Below, one piece after another: positions 45,041-53,009 of a stretch of 64,000 nucleotides of DNA. Source of the DNA: Chitinophaga varians (lineage in GTDB: Bacteria > Bacteroidota > Bacteroidia > Chitinophagales > Chitinophagaceae); assembly GCF_014529945.1 (NCBI RefSeq), contig NZ_JACVFB010000009.1:62001-126000 (forward strand). Direction: 5' to 3'. Position 1 is the first letter of the stretch, and each line of letters starts with the position of its first letter. Made by a program: the position numbers and the translations under genes. The notes under the pieces are model-generated. The model ran no database searches, had not been told where the DNA came from, and worked only from the letters and a program-made list of their open reading frames with translations.

Positions 45041-45874
45041 ATGGAAAATGCTTTGTACCCCGGCGATTATTGGGATAGTCGTTCGAGTGACCGAAAACAA
45101 TGGGAAGCCGTAATTAACCTCTTTCTGAAACCTGTAACAACTGCCTTGTTGCAACATCTTCACTTAAAAAATCCATCGCGGATACTGGATGTTTGTACCG
45201 GTACCGGAGAATCAGGATTATCTATTGCACAGTTATATCCGGACGTGCAGGTAACGGGAACGGATATATCTCCCCGGATGCTGGAAATCGCCATGGCAAA
45301 AGCCAGAGAAAGGGGACTCGCTAATTTTGAAGTGGTCTGTTGTGATGCGGCTGCTATGCCTTTTGATGACCACCTGTTCGATGCCGTTGTATGCAGGAAC
45401 GGCATTATGTTTTTTAAAAATATTACGGAGGGACTCAAAGAAATAAACCGGGTGCTGAAACCCGGCGGGCGATTGGCAGTTTCTGCCTGGGGCCTGCTGG
45501 AGCAGAACTTATGGATCAACCTTGTATTGGACACGATCGCTGCTGTTACCCGCAGAAAGCTGTATAACCAGCATGTGCCGGGCATGTTTCATTGTATGCA
45601 ACCCGGTGTGATGGCCGACTGGTTTGAAACAGCGCAATTGCAATCCGTACACGAGGAGGAGCTGACGGGCATTGTACAGTTCAATTCTGTAGATGATCAC
45701 TGGCATTACGTCACGCGTGTCAGTGCTGATGTGGTGAATGCATTAAGCGATATTCCTGCGTCCGTACAGGAGATCATCCGGTCAGATGTGGCTGCCAAAG
45801 TGGGGCGCCATGTGATTGATGGTAAACTGTATTTTCAGTGGAGCCTGCGGGTCACCTCCGGCGTCAGGGCTTGA
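45041..45874 (+). CDS. SAM-dependent methyltransferase, UbiE-like
   Basis: 277 residues. The SAM motif ILDVCTGTGESGLSIAQLYP, GTDISPRMLEIAMAKA and INRVLKPGGRLAVSAWG are of the UbiE/COQ5 and phospholipid-methylase type. The start MENALYPGDYWDSR at 45041 is preferred to an upstream in-frame start at 45005. Its stop overlaps the end of the convergent CFA synthase gene by 11 bases. Confidence 0.86.
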   Translation: MENALYPGDYWDSRSSDRKQWEAVINLFLKPVTTALLQHLHLKNPSRILDVCTGTGESGLSIAQLYPDVQVTGTDISPRMLEIAMAKARERGLANFEVVCCDAAAMPFDDHLFDAVVCRNGIMFFKNITEGLKEINRVLKPGGRLAVSAWGLLEQNLWINLVLDTIAAVTRRKLYNQHVPGMFHCMQPGVMADWFETAQLQSVHEEELTGIVQFNSVDDHWHYVTRVSADVVNALSDIPASVQEIIRSDVAAKVGRHVIDGKLYFQWSLRVTSGVRA

Positions 45875-47030
45875 TGGCATTGGCGTATGTAAGGCCGCTG
45901 TTTTCCCGGGAGGCGGCAAAATGATATCCGCCAGGAAGGCCATTCTTAGACAGCACGATCTGCCACAGCTGGCTGTGACGCGCCCGGAAGGAAGCGGCGC
46001 AGGACAACAGGTAATATTTCCACATGCGGAAAAAAGTCTGGTCGTAACGGCTTTTTAGTTTGTCCCAGTTGGCGGTAATATTTTCAAACCAGGCCATGAG
46101 GGTTTTATCGTAATTGACGCTGAAGTTCTCCCAGTGCTCCATCACGAAAATGCCTTCTATGGCCTGGCCTATCTGCCGGATGGTAGGGATCACGGCACCG
46201 GGGAAAATGTATTTGTTGAGCCATTGATCAGTGAAGGCGACGGTTTCATTGCCGCCGATGGTATGCAGCAGGAACAGGCCGTTATCTTTCAGACAGCGGG
46301 CGGCCACTTTCATATATTCGCTGTAGTTATGCGGTCCTACGTGCTCAAACATACCGAGTGAAACAATGGCGTCGAATTTTTCGTTGAGCAGGCGGTAGTC
46401 CTGCAGCCGGATGGTAACGGGCAGGCCGGCGCACAGCTGCTGCCCAAGGGCTACCTGTTCTTTGGAGATGGTCACTCCGGTAACGGTTACCCCATATTTT
46501 TCCGCCGCATATTTCGCAAAGCTTCCCCACCCGCAACCGATGTCGAGTACATGCATGCCAGGCTTCAGCTGCAGCTTACGGCAGGAGAGGTCTAGTTTGT
46601 TTTCCTGCGCTTCATCCAGCGTGGCGGCGTTGTCCCAGAAGGCGCAGGTATAGGTGAGCCTTTTGTCCAGCATGTTCTGGAAAAGATCGTTGCCCGCGTC
46701 GTAGTGTTGCTGGCCGTTACGGGTGGCCCGTGCCGGCCGCTGGAAGTTAAACACCCGCGCCAGCAGGATGTCCATCTTCAGCCGCAGACTTCTGCGGACA
46801 CGCTTGTCGAGGTTGGACCGCAATATTTTATAGAAAAATTCGTCGAGCCGGAGACTGTCCCAGTAGCCTTCCATATAGGATTCTCCCAGTCCGAGAGAGC
46901 CCTCATACAAAGCACGGGCGTAAAAATCATCGTTGTATACGTGAATGTCCCACGGGTCGTTTCCATTTACCGTGATACCCGCTGCTGATAACAACCGGGT
47001 GACAATGCCTTTTGTTTTTTCGTTGTTCAT
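45864..47030 (-). CDS. cfa: Cyclopropane-fatty-acyl-phospholipid synthase
   Basis: 388 residues from MNNEKTKGIVTRLLSAAG. Typical blocks are HYDAGNDLFQNMLDKRLTYTCAFW, the SAM motif VLDIGCGWGSFAKYAAEKYG, SLGMFEHVGPHNYSEYM, and HTIGGNE. It adds a methylene bridge to unsaturated acyl chains in membrane lipids. The reading frame stays open to 47252, but the family starts at 47030. Confidence 0.93.
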   Translation of the reverse strand: MNNEKTKGIVTRLLSAAGITVNGNDPWDIHVYNDDFYARALYEGSLGLGESYMEGYWDSLRLDEFFYKILRSNLDKRVRRSLRLKMDILLARVFNFQRPARATRNGQQHYDAGNDLFQNMLDKRLTYTCAFWDNAATLDEAQENKLDLSCRKLQLKPGMHVLDIGCGWGSFAKYAAEKYGVTVTGVTISKEQVALGQQLCAGLPVTIRLQDYRLLNEKFDAIVSLGMFEHVGPHNYSEYMKVAARCLKDNGLFLLHTIGGNETVAFTDQWLNKYIFPGAVIPTIRQIGQAIEGIFVMEHWENFSVNYDKTLMAWFENITANWDKLKSRYDQTFFRMWKYYLLSCAASFRARHSQLWQIVLSKNGLPGGYHFAASRENSGLTYANAIKP

Positions 47031-47362
47031 GGCTGTATAACAAGTTAACAGGCCAGGGAAGGTATTTGTTCCCGCTAAAATGATTTTTCTGGTGATTGAT
47101 GGCCGGGCTATTGTGGTATCTGCCGGCTTCCGGCAGTATCCGGATAGCCCAATAACAACATATTTAAATTCCTGAGGTGTCGGGCCGTTTTGGGGTGCGA
47201 TCGCCTTAACAAATGTAACGATATTCTGCCGGTAAAAATCATCCGGCTGCACACCTGTGGCAGCTTGGGCTGAGCCTGTTGCTAAGTTTTGGTAGCAGGC
47301 TTTTTTGAAATTTGAACAGTGTTCATTATTTTTGCAGGTATTAAAAATGTGTTAGGGTAATT
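47031..47362. other. Divergent region between CFA synthase and TetR genes
   Basis: 332 bases. The CFA-proximal part shows no feature I can name. The TetR-proximal end holds a promoter and operator, listed separately. Confidence 0.5.
47304..47334 (+). promoter_or_regulatory. TetR promoter with operator between -33 and -7
   Basis: TTTG at 47304-47307 and TATTTTTG at 47327-47334 fit the Bacteroidota -33/-7 pair with 19 bases between. The perfect palindrome TGAACAGTGTTCA (47313-47325) fills that spacer. Placed 29 bases before the TetR start, it is a natural autoregulatory operator. Confidence 0.7.
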
Positions 47363-47962
47363 ATGAAGAACAAGGCCTTACAGGAACAACGCATCAGAGG
47401 GTATTTCATTGAAGCGACCAAAGAGATCCTGAAAAGTGAAGGACTGAAAAGCGTAAGCGTACGCAACATCGCGGAAAAAGCAGGATATTCCTTCGCTACG
47501 TTGTACAACTACTTTAAGGACGCGAAAGACCTGGTATTTCTTTGTGTACAGGATTTTCAGGAGGAATGCAACGTATACGTGACCACACGCACGGCCAAAG
47601 CAGCAAGAGGGGAGAAAAAGCTGCGCGCCATCCTGTTGGCCTGGCTCGAATATTTTGTACAATACCCGGGCATCTTCGAACTGTTTTTTATGGAGAAGTT
47701 GTCCGACCTCAACAAACAACCGGATACCGCTCCGATGATCACCGGCTTTCTGGATAAACTGTGTGAGGGAGAATGGAAATACCTCATCGCCCATAAAACC
47801 GTGAGCAGCGCTGTGGCGGCCAATAAAAAGGCAGCCTTGTTATATGGCCTTTCCGGCTTGTTGCTGTTGTACATCAACCGGCAAACCCCTTCGGGCTACC
47901 CGGCTTTCCTGAAAGCCGCCAACACATTTATTGACAGCCAGCTTAAAGAGATAACGACATGA
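47363..47962 (+). CDS. TetR family regulator
   Basis: 199 residues. The HTH (LKSVSVRNIAEKAGYSFATLYNYFKDAKDLV) is classical; the C-terminal ligand domain is unique to the protein. It overlaps the GIY-YIG gene by 4 bases (ATGA), so the pair is one unit. Divergent CFA synthase could be a target. Confidence 0.92.
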   Translation: MKNKALQEQRIRGYFIEATKEILKSEGLKSVSVRNIAEKAGYSFATLYNYFKDAKDLVFLCVQDFQEECNVYVTTRTAKAARGEKKLRAILLAWLEYFVQYPGIFELFFMEKLSDLNKQPDTAPMITGFLDKLCEGEWKYLIAHKTVSSAVAANKKAALLYGLSGLLLLYINRQTPSGYPAFLKAANTFIDSQLKEITT

Positions 47963-48315
47963 AATCAAAAAAGGAATTAAAAGAGACTTACCGGCAGATG
48001 TCTTTTCGTATGGGCGTGTTTGGTGTGCGCAGCAAAGAGAATAACCGGATATGGATACATCACAGCATGGACCTCGACCGGGCATGGAACTCGGTCAGGC
48101 TGCAATTATCATCCAACACACATCCCAATGCGGCGTTGCAGGAAGACTGGAACCGGCTGGGGGAAGATAATTTTATCTACGAGATCGTAGAGGAATTGGC
48201 AGACACGAAAGATCCTGCGGTGGACTATAAAAAGGAAGTACAGGCGCTGTACAAACTATGCCTCGAAGAACTGCAACCGTACCACGAAAAAGGATATCAT
48301 CAGCAGAAAAGCTGA
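47959..48315 (+). CDS. Degenerate GIY-YIG domain protein
   Basis: 118 residues. The stretch MGVFGVRSKENNRIWIHHSMDL and NAALQEDWNRLGEDNFIYEIVEEL align with GIY-YIG nucleases, but GIY is GVF and YIG is IWI, and the catalytic Arg after the second motif is not obvious. Nuclease activity is doubtful. Translationally coupled to the TetR gene; tRNA-like elements follow directly. Confidence 0.7.
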   Translation: MKSKKELKETYRQMSFRMGVFGVRSKENNRIWIHHSMDLDRAWNSVRLQLSSNTHPNAALQEDWNRLGEDNFIYEIVEELADTKDPAVDYKKEVQALYKLCLEELQPYHEKGYHQQKS

Positions 48316-48349
48316 ACCAATACACATTTTAATTATATTGCGCCCGCAA

Positions 48350-48419
48350 TAAGCTGTAGTTTAATGGAAAAACACGCGACTGCAAACCGCGAGATGTAAG
48401 TTCGATTCTTCCCGGCTTT
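48350..48419 (+). tRNA. tRNA-like element 1, GCA (Cys-type) loop
   Basis: A cloverleaf can be drawn: acceptor AAGCTG/CGGCTT (48351-48356 with 48413-48418, 6 bp), D-stem GTTT/AAAC with loop AATGGAA, anticodon arm CGCGA-CTGCAAA-CCGCG (one A-C mismatch) giving GCA at 48382-48384, T-arm GTAAG-TTCGATT-CTTCC (one mismatch). The seventh acceptor pair would be T-T. Outside, GCAAT (48346-48350) pairs with ATTGC (48420-48424) past a bulged T. No CCA is encoded. A true Cys tRNA is not excluded. Confidence 0.5.
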
Positions 48420-48431
48420 ATTGCGCTATCC

Positions 48432-48504
48432 AGGGGGATAGTTTAAAATGGAAAAACACCGAGACTGCTCGTCCGGAGATATAGGTTCGAGCCCTGTTCC
48501 TCCA
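48432..48504 (+). tRNA. tRNA-like element 2, GCT (Ser-type) loop
   Basis: Acceptor GGGGGA/TCCTCC (48433-48438 with 48498-48503, 6 bp), D-stem GTTT/AAAC around AAAATGGAA, T-arm ATAGG-TTCGAGC-CCTGT fully paired. The anticodon arm (48459-48476) is poor: three good pairs, a mismatch, a wobble and an 8-base loop with GCT at 48467-48469. A serine tRNA should have a long variable arm; this one has four bases. The D-arm is nearly the same as in element 1. Confidence 0.45.
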
Positions 48505-48535
48505 CAATTTTTGCTGATAACCTTCACGGGTATAC

Positions 48536-48578
48536 GAAAAAGCGAAGCCTGGTAACATACCAGGCTTCGCTTTTTAAA
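48536..48578. terminator. Strong hairpin terminator between tRNA-like elements 2 and 3
   Basis: AAAAAGCGAAGCCTGG and CCAGGCTTCGCTTTTT (ending about 48575) pair perfectly over 16 bases with a 7-base loop. It stops transcription of elements 1 and 2 and implies a separate promoter for element 3. Confidence 0.9.
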
Positions 48579-48608
48579 ATTCAGGTAAAAAATATTCGGA
48601 ATTATTTC

Positions 48609-48616
48609 TATGTTTG
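48609..48616 (+). promoter_or_regulatory. -7 box for tRNA-like element 3
   Basis: TATGTTTG fits TAnnTTTG exactly. A start about 7 bases on would begin the transcript near 48620, just before the GTGAC arm. Element 1 has a similar box, TATATTG at 48334-48340, and both elements are preceded by TTGCGCCCG. Confidence 0.5.
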
Positions 48617-48625
48617 CGCCCGTGA

Positions 48626-48695
48626 CGGACCGTGGCTCAAGGGAAGAGCGTCTGCTCTGCAAGCAGAAGGTGGGAGTTCGATTCTCCCCGGTTCT
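48626..48695 (+). tRNA. tRNA-like element 3, CTGC loop
   Basis: Best paired of the three: acceptor GGACCG/CGGTTC (48627-48632 with 48689-48694), D-stem GCTC/GAGC around AAGGGAA, anticodon stem TCTGC/GCAGA with loop TCTGCAA, T-arm GGGAG-TTCGATT-CTCCC perfect. By geometry the anticodon is TGC (Ala) but position 33 is C, not U; shifted by one it would be GCA. The first acceptor pair is C-T. GTGAC (48622-48626) pairs with GTCAC (48696-48700) past a bulged T, exactly as in element 1. Confidence 0.55.
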
Positions 48696-48715
48696 GTCAC
48701 ATTTTCCTCCCTTTT

Positions 48716-49693
48716 TTAACGATATACGCTTTTAATCGCTTTGCTGTCCGGATGCGTGAAATTATCCGGTGATGCCGGAAAATCTTTCATCGCGGAAAGA
48801 TGTAATGGTAAATTCCCTTTGGCGCCCAGCGCTTTGGTAGAGGGCGCGTAACTCAAATCCACCCATTTCAGGTATGGCCTCGTACGCAGCAGATCATGCA
48901 GCAGCTGCATCCCTTCGGCCTCAATACCGCAGCTTGACAAGCTGAGTTGTTCCAGTGTGGTATTCTGTTTCAGGCCACGCATCAGGTGCGCCACTCCTTT
49001 GTCGCCAATGTTATTGACGCTCAGGAAAAGAGACTTCAGGTGTTTGTTTTCCATGAGCATATCGCTCACCGGGACCATCATATCGGCGGTGAGATAGTTG
49101 CCGCTCAAATACAGCCTTTCTACGGTCGTGTTTTTCTTCAGGTATTCCAGCAGTGTCAGGAAACCTTCGCCGACACAGGTGTTCACCAGGTCCAGCGTAC
49201 GCAGGTGCGGGTTTTGTTGCAGCAGCTGTACAATGTTTTCCATACTGTGACTGCCGATGGGATTTCTTTTGAGCCACATGCTTCTGACAGACTGATTTCC
49301 GCTGAGGGCTTCACAGAGCGCCTGCGCGCCGGCCTGCTCTATGTAGTTGCAGCCAAGGTAAACGGTTTCAATGGTATTGTTCACGGCTACCAGGTCTGCA
49401 ACAGCCTGGGCACCGGGATTGCCGAAAGCATTGGTGCCCATCAGGATATGTTTGATCTGTGTGTTTTGCAGGAGCGCGGCAGTCACCAGCTGTGTGCCTT
49501 CCACGCCCAGCTGCTGTTTGCACATGTCCAGCCGGCCGTCGGTGGTAACAGTACCTACCGGAAATACCAGATTGGTAACGGGCAACGGCTCATTGTTTTC
49601 CAGATACTGCAACACAGGGTCCAGATCGCTCCGGTCGAAAGAGAAGGTCTGCTTCACATGATCAACGGGACATACAACGGTATTATTCTGCAT
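48716..49693 (-). CDS. Leucine-rich-repeat protein, ribonuclease-inhibitor type
   Basis: 325 residues, no signal peptide, so cytoplasmic. About seven repeats of 28-29 residues follow the RI pattern (LRTLDLVNTCVGEGFLTLLEYLKKNTTVERLYLSGNYL is one and a half of them; bases of the repeat are L..L.L..N.I...G...L...L). Such repeats are protein-binding and commonest in eukaryotes. It starts 36 bases after the SDR gene stop and is convergent with the tRNA-like elements. No enzymatic motif. Confidence 0.85.
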   Translation of the reverse strand: MQNNTVVCPVDHVKQTFSFDRSDLDPVLQYLENNEPLPVTNLVFPVGTVTTDGRLDMCKQQLGVEGTQLVTAALLQNTQIKHILMGTNAFGNPGAQAVADLVAVNNTIETVYLGCNYIEQAGAQALCEALSGNQSVRSMWLKRNPIGSHSMENIVQLLQQNPHLRTLDLVNTCVGEGFLTLLEYLKKNTTVERLYLSGNYLTADMMVPVSDMLMENKHLKSLFLSVNNIGDKGVAHLMRGLKQNTTLEQLSLSSCGIEAEGMQLLHDLLRTRPYLKWVDLSYAPSTKALGAKGNLPLHLSAMKDFPASPDNFTHPDSKAIKSVYR

Positions 49694-49729
49694 ATAAATA
49701 TCTTTTACGGGTGATGATCAACATAAATT

Positions 49730-51187
49730 TTACCAGGCATAGGGCACATAGTCTTTCAGGAAATGCCCAAACAGCGGGATCTCCGGACTGGCAAGGCCGG
49801 ATACTACCGGGTCGTAGATGCGGGCCATGCCATCTGTTTCATCCAGCGGCGGCACAAATCCGTCTTCTTCGTATAGCCGTTCTTTTTTGGGATGCGGGTT
49901 TTCCTGCGTGATCCAGCCGGTGTCTACACTATTCATATAGATGCCATCCAGCGCATAGTCCTGTGCAGACGTGCGCGTCATCATATTCAATGCCGCCTTG
50001 GCCATATTGGTATGCGGATGGAAAGGCGTTTTGGAGCCACGGTTGAACTGCCCTTCCATGGCGGACACGTTGATGATGAACCTACGCGGGAAAGGCGATT
50101 GTGTCAGCAACGCTTTTAGTTTGCTGTTGAGCATAAAAGGCGCGGTCACGTTCACCAGCTGCGTTTCCAGCATTTCGCCCGGTGGCACCTCGTCCAGGCG
50201 CAGGGTCCAGCTGTTGCTGGCGCGCAGGTCTATCTGCTGCCGGTCTTTATCATACTGTCCCTCCGGAAAGCACTGGTGTATTTCGGCAGGCAGTAGTTGT
50301 TGTTCCCAGGCATCGCCGAGATAACGGAAAGGCGGGGCGGGGGCGAGGCAGGGGCGCACTGCCTCCGGCAGGGCTTCCAGCGGCGCTTCTTCTGTGGCAA
50401 AAAGATGCTGGTAAAAGGCTGTCGGCCTTTTGACCGTCTGCGCGGCGTTGTGTATCAGGATGTCCAGATGACTTTCTTCGGCATACAGCTGGTGGATGAA
50501 CTGGTTCACCTGTCCCAGGTTGCGCAGGTCCAGCGCTACTATTTTGAGGCGGTGGGCCCATTCGGAAAAATCCTTTTCTTCGCTGAAACGCAAGGCGCAG
50601 TCTTTGGCAAAGCGGGTGGTGACCCATACGCGGGCGCCATCGCGCAACAGCCGCAGGGTGGTCAGGTACCCGATCTTGATACGTCCGCCGGTAACTACGG
50701 CTACGCGCCCACGAAGATCGGCACGCTGTAATCGTTTGCTATAGTTCAGCTCCGCACAAACGGGGCACAGCATATGATAGAAGAAATGTACTTTCTGATA
50801 GGGCGCCTGGCAGGTATAACAACGCTGTGTGGTGGTCAGTGTCAGGTCTTCTTTTTTATCGGCCGGCAGGCCGGTGTCGGGCAACTCATATTTCCTGAAG
50901 AGCTGTGTCTGGGAAAGCACCTCCTTTTTATCGTACTGCCGCAGGATATCCTGCTTCTGTGATATCTGTTGCAGCCGCTGTAAGGTCATCCTCACGGCCG
51001 GTGGCGCTACAGCCGCCAGGGTGGCTGCTGCCACGGCAGCTTTGTTCTCCTTCTTGGCACGCTTGTACAGCTTGGTCACCAGCCCTTTTAACATCATATC
51101 GTCCGGCGACTGGTCCGGGTCTCTTGATAAGACCTGTAGTACTTTCATACAGGTGTCCCATTCTTCTTGTGTAAATGCTCGCTCCAT
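49730..51187 (-). CDS. Zinc-ribbon short-chain dehydrogenase-like protein with altered active site
   Basis: 485 residues. N-terminal helical region (1-125), then a zinc ribbon CYTC...CPVC (about 128-155), then an SDR Rossmann domain. The nucleotide loop reads TGGRIKIG, lacking the middle Gly of TGxxxGxG. NAA is kept (LIHNAAQTV) and Ser of NVSAMEG is kept, but the catalytic Tyr of YxxxK is Thr: TNMAK with T393 and K397. The C-terminus (NSVDTGWITQENPHP) is SDR-like. Ordinary dehydrogenase activity is doubtful. First gene of a pair with the LRR gene. Confidence 0.8.
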   Translation of the reverse strand: MERAFTQEEWDTCMKVLQVLSRDPDQSPDDMMLKGLVTKLYKRAKKENKAAVAAATLAAVAPPAVRMTLQRLQQISQKQDILRQYDKKEVLSQTQLFRKYELPDTGLPADKKEDLTLTTTQRCYTCQAPYQKVHFFYHMLCPVCAELNYSKRLQRADLRGRVAVVTGGRIKIGYLTTLRLLRDGARVWVTTRFAKDCALRFSEEKDFSEWAHRLKIVALDLRNLGQVNQFIHQLYAEESHLDILIHNAAQTVKRPTAFYQHLFATEEAPLEALPEAVRPCLAPAPPFRYLGDAWEQQLLPAEIHQCFPEGQYDKDRQQIDLRASNSWTLRLDEVPPGEMLETQLVNVTAPFMLNSKLKALLTQSPFPRRFIINVSAMEGQFNRGSKTPFHPHTNMAKAALNMMTRTSAQDYALDGIYMNSVDTGWITQENPHPKKERLYEEDGFVPPLDETDGMARIYDPVVSGLASPEIPLFGHFLKDYVPYAW

Positions 51188-51285
51188 CTTCCTCGTTGGG
51201 TTAAAAAATAAATTGGATGACTAAAGATAGATGTTATTAATTTATGTTGATATATTTGTGCCTGCACCCTATTAACATAACCACG

Positions 51286-52281
51286 ATGATCTCACGCTTC
51301 CGCATACACCGCGCCTATGCTTTTCTCACACTGCTGGCAGTTATTCTCCTGATGGGATGTGCTAAAGAGCACTCTCAGGAAGGCCCTGCAACAGATCCTG
51401 TTGTGCCACCGGCCAATACGGCCATCTACGCGGTAGACCAAAAGGCGGGCGCCTGCGCAGACATCCTCGTGACGGGTACCTTTAAGGTAGGGGTCGCGGT
51501 GGCGGCAGACGCAAAAATAGAAGTACAGGTGACAGTGGCAGTACCCGGCTCCTGGGTGCTGACTACCGGAAAAGTCAATGGAATGGAGTTTATCGGGGCC
51601 GGAACTTTTACGGCGGCCGGCAAACGTGCCATTACCCTGATCGCCAGAGGTACGCCGGAAAAGGAGGGGACCTTTAATTTTCCGCTAAAAACGGCCGGTT
51701 CCTCCTGTAATATAGCTATAAAAGTAATTGGCGACGGACCGGAAGTACCGCTTCCACAGGCTGATTTTTATTATAAGCTGACGGCTAACGGGAAAGACTA
51801 TTCGCAGGAAGTGACCACCATTAATAACTATATGCTCACCTCCGAAACTACCGGCGGCAATGATGTGCTGCTGGGCTCCGGCGTCAACTGGGCGGGCAAC
51901 AGCCTGCCGGCCGGCAAAACGGAACTGCTCGTAGCGAAAGGCATGCTGGCTAATTTTGACGCCGCCAGCAACCAGGATTTCAAAAACTTCTTCCTGCCGG
52001 GCGACTACGGTTATATGATCATGAACAATCAGACCTTCGGCACCGGCGTGATACTGACCTGGACCGACGAAAACGGCAAAACCTGGTCTACGGTGAATGG
52101 CACTACCGTGCAGCCTACAGGCACTTTCACCATCGTCAGCACAGAAGATTGGGCCGGCTACAGCGGCTACTATGGCGTAAAAGTAAAGATGCGCTTCAGC
52201 TGCAAATTCTATGATGAAACGGGCGCCACGCTCAATATCACCAATGGAGAGATGGTAGGCGGATTTGTCAAAAAAAGATGA
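51286..52281 (+). CDS. Lipoprotein of unknown function
   Basis: 331 residues from MISRFRIHRAYAFLTLL, lipobox LLMGC. The mature part has two Cys (about 60 and 150) and beta-rich stretches, with a repeated pattern of VTGTFKVGVAV and VKVKMRFSCKFYDETGATLNITNGEM. I do not recognise the family. The start at 51286 is chosen for the signal peptide; the longer frame adds 14 residues. Confidence 0.7.
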   Translation: MISRFRIHRAYAFLTLLAVILLMGCAKEHSQEGPATDPVVPPANTAIYAVDQKAGACADILVTGTFKVGVAVAADAKIEVQVTVAVPGSWVLTTGKVNGMEFIGAGTFTAAGKRAITLIARGTPEKEGTFNFPLKTAGSSCNIAIKVIGDGPEVPLPQADFYYKLTANGKDYSQEVTTINNYMLTSETTGGNDVLLGSGVNWAGNSLPAGKTELLVAKGMLANFDAASNQDFKNFFLPGDYGYMIMNNQTFGTGVILTWTDENGKTWSTVNGTTVQPTGTFTIVSTEDWAGYSGYYGVKVKMRFSCKFYDETGATLNITNGEMVGGFVKKR

Positions 52282-52353
52282 TCCTATAGACAATCTCTAT
52301 CACGGCGCATTCCCGGTTTGTCCTACATTTACAGCCGTTAAATGTTTTGACTC

Positions 52354-52998
52354 ATGGGAATGACAGCTTCACCAACAGGCTATACCCGGAAGCAGGAAAT
52401 CGTAAACGGACTGGTACATGCCATCGGTATTGTATTCGGTATCAGCGGCCTTCCGGTATTGACAAGCATCGCCGCCACACACGGTAACACGCCGGGAATA
52501 GTGGGCGCAGGGATCTACAGCTTTTGTTTTATCTTACTTTTCACCTGTTCAACGATCTATCATATTTCCCAGGAGTCGGCCGTCAAAAAAGTATTTCTCA
52601 TCTTCGATCATATCAGCATCTATTTTCTGATTGCCGGTACCTATACGCCTTTTTTGCTGGTGTATATGAACAACGCTTTCGGTATCTCACTACTGTCGGT
52701 GCTATGGGGACTTACCGCCGTCGGTATTCTCTTTAAAGTATTTTTCACCGGACGCTTCGATATCATCTCCACCCTCATTTATCTGGTGATGGGTTGGATG
52801 CTGGTCGTTGGCGGTAAACGCTTCTTCACCGACCTGCCGCTATCAGTAGTGGTGATGTTATGTGTGGGTGGCGGCTTGTATACCATCGGCGTGATCTTTT
52901 ATATCTGGGACAAATACAAGTACACCCACGCCCTTTGGCACCTGCTGGTACTTTCCGGCGCTGTATGCCACTATGTAGCCATTTTGTTATCCATGTAA
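52354..52998 (+). CDS. Hemolysin III family membrane protein
   Basis: 214 residues with seven helices. The blocks EIVNGLVHAIGIVFGISGL, STIYHIS, FDHISIYFLIAGTYTPFLL and HALWHLLVLSGAVCHYVAI carry the conserved Ser, His and Asp residues of the PAQR/hemolysin-III superfamily. Role in membrane homeostasis likely. Confidence 0.92.
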   Translation: MGMTASPTGYTRKQEIVNGLVHAIGIVFGISGLPVLTSIAATHGNTPGIVGAGIYSFCFILLFTCSTIYHISQESAVKKVFLIFDHISIYFLIAGTYTPFLLVYMNNAFGISLLSVLWGLTAVGILFKVFFTGRFDIISTLIYLVMGWMLVVGGKRFFTDLPLSVVVMLCVGGGLYTIGVIFYIWDKYKYTHALWHLLVLSGAVCHYVAILLSM

Positions 52999-53009
52999 AT
53001 ATTGTAACC

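Noticed and set aside
47031..47252. N-terminal extension of the CFA synthase frame
   Set aside because: The family starts at 47030 and the extra 74 residues have non-coding composition.
48346..48424. Inverted repeat around tRNA-like element 1 read as a terminator
   Set aside because: No T run follows and the inside folds as a cloverleaf with a GTTCGATTC T-loop.
48350..48695. Prophage tRNA cluster
   Set aside because: No integrase, capsid or other phage genes are seen around the elements.
48947..49714. 255-residue frame on the plus strand
   Set aside because: Antisense to the LRR gene; the regular repeats keep the opposite frame open.
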